This document shows positions 1 to 6,410 of a DNA stretch of 64,000 bases, one piece after another (the first letter of the stretch is position 1; every line of letters begins with the position of its first letter). The DNA is from Pseudomonas eucalypticola. GTDB lineage: Bacteria; Pseudomonadota; Gammaproteobacteria; Pseudomonadales; Pseudomonadaceae. The stretch is from positions 4,434,501 through 4,498,500 of the forward strand of contig NZ_CP056030.1 of the NCBI RefSeq assembly GCF_013374995.1, in the 5' to 3' direction. The notes under the pieces were generated by a model. It did not search any database, was not told the origin of the DNA, and was given only the letters and a program-made list of their open reading frames with translations. Made by a program: the position numbers and the translations under genes.

Positions 1-1484
1 AAACCGGCATCGTGCCGGAAGTCACCGCTCAGCTGCAGCGAATCTTTGATCGTGGCCACGTCACTGAGGCTCAGGCTCGCCCATTGGCTGAGGATCTCGT
101 TGGTGAAGACCTGTTTCCTATCGTGGCCACTGAGGGCAACCTTCTGGCCTCAATGGACGGCGCGACGATGCTTGGCGATACGCTGTTCGAGCACAAGCTG
201 TGGAATGAGAGCCTGGTTGCCCAGGTGCGCGCCGGCGAACTGGAACCCCACTACTACTGGCAGCTCGAGCAGCAATTGCTGGTCGGTGCGGCAGAGCGCG
301 TGATCTTCGTCTGCTCGGACGGCACCCCGGAAAACTTCGTCCATATGGAGTACCGAGCTGTGCCGGGCCGCGCCGAGCAGCTGATCGAGGGGTGGAAGCA
401 GTTCGAGCAGGATCTGGCCAACCACCAGGTCGTCGAGGTCGTCGCAGAGGTCGTCGGAACGGCACCGGAAAGCCTGCCAGCGCTGCGCATTGAAGTGACC
501 GGCATGGTCACCGCCAGCAACCTCGAGCAGTTCAAGGCCCACTCCCTGGCCGTGATCGGCGCCATCAACACCGACCTGCAGACCGACCAGCACTTCGCTG
601 ACGCGGACAAGACGGTCAAATGGTGCGGCGAAGCAGAATCGCGGCTGGCTGCCGCGAAGCAGCATGCGCTCAGCCAAACCGAGTCGATCGACCTGCTGTT
701 CCGCACCATCGATCAGATCAGCGAGCAGGTCCGCGCCAAGCGCCTGGAGCTCGAGAAGCTGGTGAAAGCCCGCAAGGTCGCCATCCGCGACGAGATCGTG
801 ATTACCGCCGCAAAGGCCCTGCACGAACACGTCGAGAAGATCAACGCCTCGTTCGCCGGCAGGGTCCGCATGCCAGCGGTACCGGCCGACTTCGCCGGCG
901 TCATCAAGGGCAAGAAAGGCATCAAAGGCCTGCGCGACGCAGCAGATACCGAACTGGCCCGCGCGAAGATCGAAGCCAGCCAGATTGGCGACAGTATCCG
1001 CGCCAATCTGCAGAGCCTGGACACGCTGGCGAAAGATCACCTGTTCCTGTTCAACGACCTGCAGCAACTGGTCATGAAGGCCAATGACGACCTGGTCGCT
1101 CTGATCAAGGTGCGCATCGACGAGCACCAGAAGGCTGAAGAAGAGCGGCTGGAAAAGCAGCGCGAGGCCATCCGCCAGGAAGAAGCGGCGAAACTTGCTG
1201 CCGCAGCCGCGAAGCCTGCGCCCGCGCCAGCCGCCGTAGCGGAACCGGTCAAGCCCTCCGCTGCGCCAGTGCGCCAGGTCGCACCGTCCGCCAAGGTCGC
1301 ACCGAAGCCGACAAAGCTCGAAGCCCGGGTAACCGACCTGGAAGCATTGGTGCAAGCAGTCGCCGCCGGCCAGGTGCCTATCGCCGTTCTGACCGTCAAC
1401 TGGGGCGCTCTCGACGCCATCGTGGAAGCGAAAGGTACCGAATTCAGCATGCCGGGGGTAACCCTGGAGCAGGTGGCAGCATGA
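1..1484 (+). CDS. YqaJ-family phage recombination exonuclease, 5' truncated by window edge
   Basis: The reading frame is open from base 3 onward with no upstream stop, so the first GTG at 12 is very likely internal and the gene begins outside the window. The N-terminal visible part resembles the second half of a lambda-exonuclease-like YqaJ nuclease core, with an ATEG...AS.DG stretch near residue 40 and HKLWNE followed by the PHYYWQLEQQLLV block near 60-90. The central region is a long helical, probably coiled-coil segment (about residues 205-400). An Ala/Pro-rich linker (about 395-435) and a short C-terminal domain follow. YqaJ nucleases chew DNA ends for single-strand annealing recombination with a phage annealing protein, which would be encoded to the left. 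It overlaps the next gene by ATGA at 1481. Confidence 0.72.
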   Translation, partial: TGIVPEVTAQLQRIFDRGHVTEAQARPLAEDLVGEDLFPIVATEGNLLASMDGATMLGDTLFEHKLWNESLVAQVRAGELEPHYYWQLEQQLLVGAAERVIFVCSDGTPENFVHMEYRAVPGRAEQLIEGWKQFEQDLANHQVVEVVAEVVGTAPESLPALRIEVTGMVTASNLEQFKAHSLAVIGAINTDLQTDQHFADADKTVKWCGEAESRLAAAKQHALSQTESIDLLFRTIDQISEQVRAKRLELEKLVKARKVAIRDEIVITAAKALHEHVEKINASFAGRVRMPAVPADFAGVIKGKKGIKGLRDAADTELARAKIEASQIGDSIRANLQSLDTLAKDHLFLFNDLQQLVMKANDDLVALIKVRIDEHQKAEEERLEKQREAIRQEEAAKLAAAAAKPAPAPAAVAEPVKPSAAPVRQVAPSAKVAPKPTKLEARVTDLEALVQAVAAGQVPIAVLTVNWGALDAIVEAKGTEFSMPGVTLEQVAA

Positions 1485-2002
1485 TCAGCCTCGAACTAAG
1501 CAGCGTCCGCGCGAAGGACGCCGACCGCGCCTGGCTTGCCCAGGCTGTGGCCGACTTCGAAAGCAAATCCAAAGTATTGACCGTGCTTCCAGTCGAAGCG
1601 CGCAACCTTGATCTGGAGACGGCCTTCAACGGGCGCACTCAGGGCGGCAAGAGCATCGCTCTCTGCCCCTCCTTGGAGGAGAAGGTCTCCGCCAGCGCTG
1701 AATCCATGACCATCACAGAGGCGGCGAAAACCTTCCACCTGAGCCAGAAGCACCTGGAGCGCATGGCAGCCCGCGGCGGCTTCAAGTTCAAGCGCGGGTA
1801 TACCACCAACCCTTCCTACCGGGACGGCGACGCAATCATGGTTGAGCGCATCTGCGCGCTGCGGGATGTGGGCCTCAATAGGGCCCAGGCCCGTAACCAG
1901 ATCGGCATGAGCTACGAGAAATTTCACCGCCTGCTCAGCGAGTACGCCATCAACTTCCCCAAGGTGCCCATGCGCCAGCGGAACAAGAAGGCGAAGGCGT
2001 GA
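1481..2002 (+). CDS. phage protein with HTH-like C-terminal segment, unknown function
   Basis: This 173-residue protein is translationally coupled to the exonuclease through an ATGA overlap. The N-terminal half (1-70) has no motif I recognise. Residues about 75-165 look like a small helical DNA-binding module: a TITEAAKTFHLSQKHLERMA segment resembles a helix-turn-helix of the kind found in phage antirepressor or excisionase-like proteins. A basic stretch FKFKRGY follows, and the C-terminus is very basic (RQRNKKAKA). Position next to a recombination nuclease suggests an early DNA-metabolism or regulatory role, but that is inference. The start is fixed by the overlap with the preceding stop. 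Confidence 0.7.
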   Translation: MISLELSSVRAKDADRAWLAQAVADFESKSKVLTVLPVEARNLDLETAFNGRTQGGKSIALCPSLEEKVSASAESMTITEAAKTFHLSQKHLERMAARGGFKFKRGYTTNPSYRDGDAIMVERICALRDVGLNRAQARNQIGMSYEKFHRLLSEYAINFPKVPMRQRNKKAKA

Positions 2003-2214
2003 ACAGGCGCGAGTACATCGACCCTGTGTACTACGAGGGTCGATCTGGCCGCCAAGACCACACCAGCAAATACGCCTGCCCGTTCGGCTACCTGACCCGC
2101 AAGTGGTCCTGGTGGACGGCGGGCTGGAACGACATGGACATGGAATTACAGCTTGAAGCACAAGAACAGAGCGCAGCAGCGGCGGCGCCCGATGCAAATT
2201 CATTTGCCGCCTAG
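1999..2214 (+). CDS. Rmf/CrpP-like small protein
   Basis: A 71-residue protein starting with GTG, overlapping the previous stop by GTGA, with AAGG-type Shine-Dalgarno sequences just upstream. Residues about 11-48 match the pattern of ribosome modulation factor: YYEGRSGR, then CPFGYLTRKWSWWTAGWND, against E. coli RMF with AGIAGRS, CPYQTLNQRSQWLGGW. The Cys-Pro-aromatic and W..GW positions are all kept. Rmf/CrpP-fold proteins are frequent in Pseudomonas phages. RMF itself dimerises ribosomes, while the function of phage members is unsettled. The last about 20 residues (Ala/Gln/Glu-rich) are an unrelated tail. Confidence 0.66.
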   Translation: MNRREYIDPVYYEGRSGRQDHTSKYACPFGYLTRKWSWWTAGWNDMDMELQLEAQEQSAAAAAPDANSFAA

Positions 2215-2234
2215 CGGACTGACGGAGGCCGTGC

Positions 2235-2557
2235 ATGGCTTTGACACCACAGGAGCGGGACGGTCGCCGGCGCCAGAAGGCGGCCAAGCTGCAGAAGAAG
2301 ATCTACGGCTGAAGGTACGCCCAGGCACCAAGCAGGCCCTGACTGAACTGATGGCCTGGGCCGGCATCGAGGAACAGGGCGAGGCGATGACGTTGATGAT
2401 TCATCACTTGCATGCGCTGGGCCCGATCGGTGCGCTGCCGTTGCTGGAACCGCCGCGCCACTAAATAGCACTATCGCGAAAAGTGGCGCTGGCGTTTGAG
2501 CGGAAGAGCCTGCTGATGATTCAGAAGGATCCGGGAGATGACGTGGAGGCGCCCACC
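2235..2557 (+). pseudogene. broken small phage gene (frameshift plus in-frame stop)
   Basis: A good start exists at ATG 2235, six bases after GGAGG, giving MALTPQERDGRRRQKAAKLQ and then a stop at 2310-2312. From about 2295 the coding signal continues in the -1 frame as EEDLRLKVRPGTKQALTELM and runs to TAA at 2462-2464. Beyond that stop the same frame still reads like protein (IALSRKVALAFERKSL, then QKDPGDDVEAPT) up to about 2557. I recall intact phage relatives of roughly this layout, with Glu where the TAA stands, but that is memory and not a search. The simplest reading is two lesions: a 1-base frameshift near 2283-2300 and a GAA-to-TAA change. Minus-strand cargo begins right after it. Confidence 0.62.
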
Positions 2558-2575
2558 ATTCTATTTTCTCAGTAT

Positions 2576-3214
2576 TCAACGGGTCTCGCGTAGCTTGAGT
2601 TCCAAAGATGAGACCGTTAGAGCATAAATGCGCCGTGCCTCTTCAATGTATTCCCTATGGCCATCAGTAAATATCGAGAAGCCATCCGGCCCAGGATTAT
2701 CTGAATAGAGAGCGACTATTTTAAGTGGCCACTGCAGCGAATATTTCACGAACAATGGCGCAGGCCCTGGAAAGCTCTTTCGCTCGGCATCCGTCATGAA
2801 GGCTGCAGCAGTCCCCCAGGCCTTATTATATGCATCCAGATCCTTGAGCCACTTTTCTCTGGCGGCGTCGACTTCTAGCTCCATCTCTTCCGAAAGGATG
2901 TTCTGGTGCATCTGTAGGTACATACAGCGTTGTCCGAGTTTTTGCAGGTATCCCCGGAAAGAGTGAAGCCCGAGGGATGCGTCTTTGAGTTCCTTCAAAG
3001 ACTTAAACCGCTCCGCATAATGAAACTGTTTTTTCCAAGCGGTTAGAGCGTTGATAGCGACCCCGCAAGCGATGACCGTCGCTACGAAACTCAGCATTTC
3101 AAGGTAGTCCTTGGTATCTGTGACCTTTACAAGCAAAGGACGCCACACAAGTCCTGCCAAGAACGCACCGATGACAACCATTCCAAGAACGACCCAATCT
3201 CCAATCTGCTTCAA
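2576..3214 (-). CDS. two-TM membrane protein with cytosolic helical domain, prophage cargo, unknown function
   Basis: A 212-residue protein on the strand opposite to the phage backbone. Two hydrophobic segments lie at about 6-27 and 38-58. The rest is soluble and mostly helical, with charged stretches such as RFKSLKELKDAS and EEMELEVDAAREKWLKDLDA. I recognise no family. The start used is TTG at 3214, preceded by AAGGA at 8-9 bases; an ATG at 3181 (residue 12) would damage the first TM segment. Base composition is less GC-rich than the neighbours. The topology (two N-terminal TMs, then a helical cytosolic domain) parallels the PutAbiC-like protein at 4340-5179. Both sit divergently beside a backbone gene, so a phage-exclusion role is a guess worth testing. 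Confidence 0.62.
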   Translation of the reverse strand: MKQIGDWVVLGMVVIGAFLAGLVWRPLLVKVTDTKDYLEMLSFVATVIACGVAINALTAWKKQFHYAERFKSLKELKDASLGLHSFRGYLQKLGQRCMYLQMHQNILSEEMELEVDAAREKWLKDLDAYNKAWGTAAAFMTDAERKSFPGPAPLFVKYSLQWPLKIVALYSDNPGPDGFSIFTDGHREYIEEARRIYALTVSSLELKLRETR

Positions 3215-3257
3215 AGCGTTTTTCCTTCAGCTTCTACCGATCATTTATCAAACACCA

Positions 3258-3316
3258 ACCCCAATTAAAATGCCACCATCCGGCCCCGGAGGTGGCGCCT
3301 ACCCGAGGTAACTGCT
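3258..3316 (+). promoter_or_regulatory. leader module: C tract, stem-loop, SD of the yejK gene
   Basis: A CCCC tract (about 3259-3262) is followed by a stem-loop. GCCACC at 3272-3277 pairs with GGTGGC at 3291-3296, extended inside by TCCG/CGGA around a GCCC loop, with one A bulged. GAGG (about 3304-3307) then forms the ribosome binding site for the ATG at 3317. The same arrangement recurs ahead of other backbone genes of this prophage. Confidence 0.5.
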
Positions 3317-4321
3317 ATGCCAATCCGCCACATGATCATCCACCAGATCGACAAAAAGCCGGACGGTAGCCCGGCGATGCTCCACCTGGCCGACCAGGCC
3401 CTGCCGGAATCGCAGGCCTGCGAGACGCTGCTGCAGGACTTCAACGACTCGTACAACGCCAAGCAGGGCAAGGGCTGGGGGCTTTTCCATCCTGAATCCG
3501 ACGCGTACCCACTCTGCGGCTGGTTGGCCCAGCACCTGGCCGGCAGCCAAACCTTTGTCGAGTTCTCCCGCGACGCCACCGAGTACCTGTGCAAGCTGCT
3601 CGAAGAGTCGAACCTCAGCGCCGGCGGTCACGTGCTGTTCGCCCAGTACCAGCAGGGCATGACGGACTACCTTACAATCGCGATGCTGCAGCAGGTCGAG
3701 ACGGTCTCTGTGGACGATCAGCTGCGCATGATCAGCACTCGCAGCCTGGACGCCAGAACCGTCACCCTGGCAGCCCGGATCAACCTGAGCGAGTGGCAGA
3801 ACAACGCCAAATCTCGACAGTACATCTCGTTCATCAAGGGCAAGGGAGGCAAAAAGTTCTTCAGCTACTTCCAAGACTTTATCGGCTGCCAGGAGGGCGT
3901 TGACGGCCCCGGCGAAACCCGCACCCTGCTCAAGGCCTTCACCGACTTCGTTGAGGCGGAAGATATGGACGCCGAGGCGACCCGCGAGAAGACCCTGACC
4001 CTGCTGGACTACGCCACCACCCAAACCAAAATCGGCGGCCTGGCCACGCTCGACGAGCTGTCCGAGGTGATCGACGAAGACAACCCCAAGGCCTTCGCCG
4101 ATTTCGCCCGCGCCGCGGCCTACGGCCTGTCACCCGAGCTGCCCATCGACAAGCGCACCATCAACCAGTTCCGCCGCTTCACCGGCCGCGCCGAGGGCCT
4201 GTTGATCAGCTTCGAATCCCACTTATTGGGCACCAAAGTCGAGTTCGACCAGGCCGGTGGTACCCTCACCCTGCGCGGTCTGCCCACACAGCTGACCGAC
4301 CAGCTCAAGCGCACAAGGTGA
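3317..4321 (+). CDS. YejK/NdpA-family nucleoid-associated protein, phage-borne
   Basis: At 334 residues it matches the 37-kDa NdpA (YejK) family in length and landmarks: [10 protein letters not shown] near the start, [10 protein letters not shown] at about 55, the central [19 protein letters not shown] resembling the family's [20 protein letters not shown], and the end [17 protein letters not shown] resembling TIKGTPPNLRDQLQR. E. coli YejK is a nucleoid-associated protein of poorly defined role that interacts with topoisomerases. Here it is in a prophage, so it may shape phage DNA topology or counter host functions. The gene has its own leader module. Minus-strand cargo genes lie on both sides. 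Confidence 0.85.
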   Translation: MPIRHMIIHQIDKKPDGSPAMLHLADQALPESQACETLLQDFNDSYNAKQGKGWGLFHPESDAYPLCGWLAQHLAGSQTFVEFSRDATEYLCKLLEESNLSAGGHVLFAQYQQGMTDYLTIAMLQQVETVSVDDQLRMISTRSLDARTVTLAARINLSEWQNNAKSRQYISFIKGKGGKKFFSYFQDFIGCQEGVDGPGETRTLLKAFTDFVEAEDMDAEATREKTLTLLDYATTQTKIGGLATLDELSEVIDEDNPKAFADFARAAAYGLSPELPIDKRTINQFRRFTGRAEGLLISFESHLLGTKVEFDQAGGTLTLRGLPTQLTDQLKRTR

Positions 4322-4339
4322 TATGTGTCGCCGTGAGTC

Positions 4340-5179
4340 TCACTGTATAGTTTTGGACGTCTGAAATATCTTTATTGCCTCGGAGTTATCACCGAAAGCT
4401 TCGATTTTCATTCGTAAAACGTCCTCAACATCAAGCAAAAGAGAAACATCTAAGTTATCAAAAACCGCAAACTCGCAAGCATATTCATTAAACTTCTCAC
4501 CATTAGGCATCAAACAATTATAGAACAACACCACAAGCTCATAGTCCGAAATAAAGGACCTGGCTATACCACCTAACACCTTCTTATCAGTATGCTCACT
4601 TCTTGAAATAAACTTAAATAAGCTGTACAAACTCCTAAAGTATAAACTCAAATCACCTCTATGCTTATCCCATAGCTCTCGATAAGCTTCTCGCAGTCTA
4701 TCTTCACGAGTGGAGGATAAAGCATTCGCATAGGATCGATTTAAAATCTTCAACCAAGATTGAAAGCAGTCTCTCCCTCGAGTAACTATCTGAACACTCT
4801 GATTTGTCACCACGTGCATTTGAGTTCGTTGCAGGTCAAATTCTGCAACGACTGACTGCTGCAGTTTCAAAACATTATAAAACTGAGCTTCCACCTGACG
4901 CTTGGAGTTTTCAACTTGACTATCCGATATATCCCTCCGCTGCATTAGCAAAGTTATCAAAAAGCCTGAAAAAGCCAGCCCAGAAAACAGTGCATTTAAG
5001 GTCCCAAAAGCATCACCAAATGTCCCAGCCCGAACACCTATCAACGCTCCGTCTTTGTCAACACTATTGGAATACCCTGAATACAAGAAAAAATAATATG
5101 CAACATATATGCCGCACACAGCAAAAATCGACAGGATAGCAAGCGCTACTGGACGCCACGAAAAATCATTTTTTTTCAT
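4340..5179 (-). CDS. PutAbiC-like putative phage abortive-infection protein
   Basis: A 279-residue protein (start ATG 5179, preceded by AAGGAG at 11 bases; the frame stays open further upstream but lacks a better site). Two TM segments lie at about 11-33 and 58-79, separated by a short GTFGDAFGTLNALFSGLAF region, followed by LLMQRRD, QFYNVLKLQQSVV at 99-111, and a long helical cytosolic region. LYSLFKFI and ELVVLFYNCLM mark the second half. This layout fits the PF16872 family (putative phage abortive infection protein, after lactococcal AbiC). Members are proposed to stop phage growth by membrane-linked altruistic death. The gene is visibly AT-rich relative to its GC-rich neighbours and opposite in strand, which indicates recent cargo. 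Confidence 0.72.
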   Translation of the reverse strand: MKKNDFSWRPVALAILSIFAVCGIYVAYYFFLYSGYSNSVDKDGALIGVRAGTFGDAFGTLNALFSGLAFSGFLITLLMQRRDISDSQVENSKRQVEAQFYNVLKLQQSVVAEFDLQRTQMHVVTNQSVQIVTRGRDCFQSWLKILNRSYANALSSTREDRLREAYRELWDKHRGDLSLYFRSLYSLFKFISRSEHTDKKVLGGIARSFISDYELVVLFYNCLMPNGEKFNEYACEFAVFDNLDVSLLLDVEDVLRMKIEAFGDNSEAIKIFQTSKTIQ

Positions 5180-5221
5180 ATCAACTGAAGCTCCTTCCGG
5201 CTCCATGCCGGACATCTCTTT

Positions 5222-5285
5222 TACCCCAACAAGCATCGAAGCGCCACCATCGACATTGGGGGCGGCGCATGCAATGGAGATTGCC
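5222..5285 (+). promoter_or_regulatory. leader module: C tract, stem-loop, SD of the 5286 gene
   Basis: A CCCC tract (about 5225-5228) is followed by an imperfect stem-loop: GCGCCACC pairs with GGCGGCGC (about 5241-5270) with one A-C mismatch. GGAG then precedes the ATG at 5286 by 7 bases. The layout is the same as the leader at 3258-3316. It sits between the divergent PutAbiC-like gene and the next backbone gene. Confidence 0.42.
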
Positions 5286-5840
5286 ATGAAGGTCGAAACC
5301 TCGACTGTGACCAAGCTGTACATCACCGGCGCCGTGAACTTGGACCCTATCACGGTCTTCCTCGAAGACCTTGGGCCCAAGCGCGGCAAGATCACCGTTA
5401 GCTGCTGGGGTAAAAGCTGGACCGCGTTCTGGGGTGGAATGTGGGACGGCATGAACGTCGGCCAGTTCTTCCGCGAGCTGAATGCGAGCTACATCATCGG
5501 CTATTTCGATTCTCAGATGCGCTCGCGGCGGTTCAGTGGTGAAGCGCTTGCCGAAAAGGCGCGGCGCCAGGTGCTGAAGGAGCGCAGAACGTTCTGCTAT
5601 GACCGGGACGAAGCGCGCGAGCTTTACGACGAGGCAGAAGATCTGAGGGATTCGTCATCCATCGACCACCTCCACTTTGCGCACAGCGAACTGATGCACA
5701 AGCTCTTCGGTGATGAGTGGTGGCACTTGGCGTCGAACAACGACGCTACAGAGCCAAACCCCGACTACGACTACCTCGAACGCATCATCGATGCGGTGCA
5801 GCAGGCCCTGGCCGAGCCAGCCGCGGCCTCTACATCGTGA
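5286..5840 (+). CDS. conserved phage protein of unknown function
   Basis: A 184-residue protein starting at ATG 5286 (GGAG 7 bases upstream); the upstream in-frame ATG at 5274 has no good ribosome site. Residues 1-55 read as a compact beta-rich module: KLYITGAVNLDPITVFLEDL, then GKITVSCWGKSWTAFWGGM. A motif FFRELNASYIIGYF and an Arg-rich stretch (SRRFSGEALAEKARRQVLKE) follow, and the C-terminus has LFGDEWWHLASNN. I recognise this as a protein type common in phages of Gram-negative hosts but know no assigned function. Its own leader module suggests an independent transcription unit. Confidence 0.68.
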   Translation: MKVETSTVTKLYITGAVNLDPITVFLEDLGPKRGKITVSCWGKSWTAFWGGMWDGMNVGQFFRELNASYIIGYFDSQMRSRRFSGEALAEKARRQVLKERRTFCYDRDEARELYDEAEDLRDSSSIDHLHFAHSELMHKLFGDEWWHLASNNDATEPNPDYDYLERIIDAVQQALAEPAAASTS

Positions 5841-6050
5841 TCAGTTAACCCCAGGGCCCTTAGGCCGAATAAATTCAAGAAATTTGTCGTTTTCAGCACG
5901 AGCAATGGCTTCAAGCTCCAAGAGCCGTGCGTACTTCTCTTCTGTGTCGAGCGGCCAGTTGCTCTCGAAGTATTCGTCTACCGCATCAAGTGCAGCATTT
6001 TTGGCGACCTGCAGGCTCCGTGCCGGCCCAATTGAAAGATCTTTACTCAT
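5841..6050 (-). CDS. small hypothetical protein
   Basis: A 69-residue protein starting at ATG 6050, preceded by GAGGAG at about 8 bases. The frame extends 17 codons further upstream without a better site. It is acidic and helical (VAKNAALDAVDEYFESNW, then EEKYARLLELEAIARAENDK) with no recognised motif. Its stop abuts the stop of the plus-strand gene ending at 5840, so the two are convergent with no spacer. It could be a regulator or antitoxin-like protein, but nothing in the sequence shows this. Confidence 0.5.
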   Translation of the reverse strand: MSKDLSIGPARSLQVAKNAALDAVDEYFESNWPLDTEEKYARLLELEAIARAENDKFLEFIRPKGPGVN

Positions 6051-6107
6051 GATTTCTGCTCCTCTGCCCGGCTTATTACCGGGCCTTAAGGAATATACCA
6101 CCCTCCC

Positions 6108-6146
6108 CTATATCGCCACCTCGGCCAGCCACCGGCAGGCGGGCAC
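6108..6146 (+). promoter_or_regulatory. orphan copy of the prophage leader module
   Basis: This stretch has the C tract (CTCCCC) and GC-rich stem-loop character of the other prophage leaders but no plus-strand gene follows. It shares the 12-mer CGGCAGGCGGGC (6133-6144) with the methyltransferase leader (6378-6389). The two copies flank the small minus-strand gene at 6147-6305. It may be a remnant left when cargo was inserted. Confidence 0.3.
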
Positions 6147-6305
6147 TTAATTCGTCCGGAAAAGGGGAAGCAACAGAAAGACGACGCCACCACCAAGAAT
6201 GGATGTACCGAACGCTGAATGTCCGAGAGACATCAGCGCGATCCCGGCAATAACGCCGGCCACGCCCACAAAGCGGATGTTTTTGTTGGGGGATTTGAGT
6301 TCCAT
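6147..6305 (-). CDS. 52-residue small membrane protein
   Basis: ATG at 6305 is preceded by AAGGAGAT at 8 bases, a near-perfect ribosome binding site. The product is a basic N-terminus (MELKSPNKNIRF), then one or two hydrophobic stretches: VGVAGVIAGIALMSL at about 13-27 and GTSILGGGVVFLLLPLF at about 33-49. It ends in RTN. It was read directly from the sequence. Candidate roles include a superinfection-exclusion or holin-like peptide, with no evidence favouring either. It lies between the 12-nt direct repeats at 6133 and 6378. Confidence 0.55.
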   Translation of the reverse strand: MELKSPNKNIRFVGVAGVIAGIALMSLGHSAFGTSILGGGVVFLLLPLFRTN

Positions 6306-6339
6306 TCGAAGTATCTCCTTGGCAAAAGCTCAGTCTACC

Positions 6340-6410
6340 TCACCCGAACCACATACCAAACCCAAGCCACCGCGCCTCGGCAGGCGGGCGGCTGTCCGAA
6401 AGGAATGCCC
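6340..6410 (+). promoter_or_regulatory. leader module of the C5-methyltransferase gene
   Basis: An ACCC-rich stretch is followed by an imperfect GC-rich stem-loop (GCCACCGCGCC against GGCGGGCGGC, about 6366-6391). AAAGGA then stands six bases before the ATG at 6411. It occupies the divergent region between the small membrane gene and the methyltransferase. The region is 105 bp, similar in length to 3215-3316 and 5180-5285. Confidence 0.42.

Noticed and set aside
2283..2310. Programmed -1 frameshift in the small phage gene
   Set aside because: No X XXY YYZ slippery heptamer or downstream pseudoknot was seen, and a second in-frame stop follows, so mutation is more likely.
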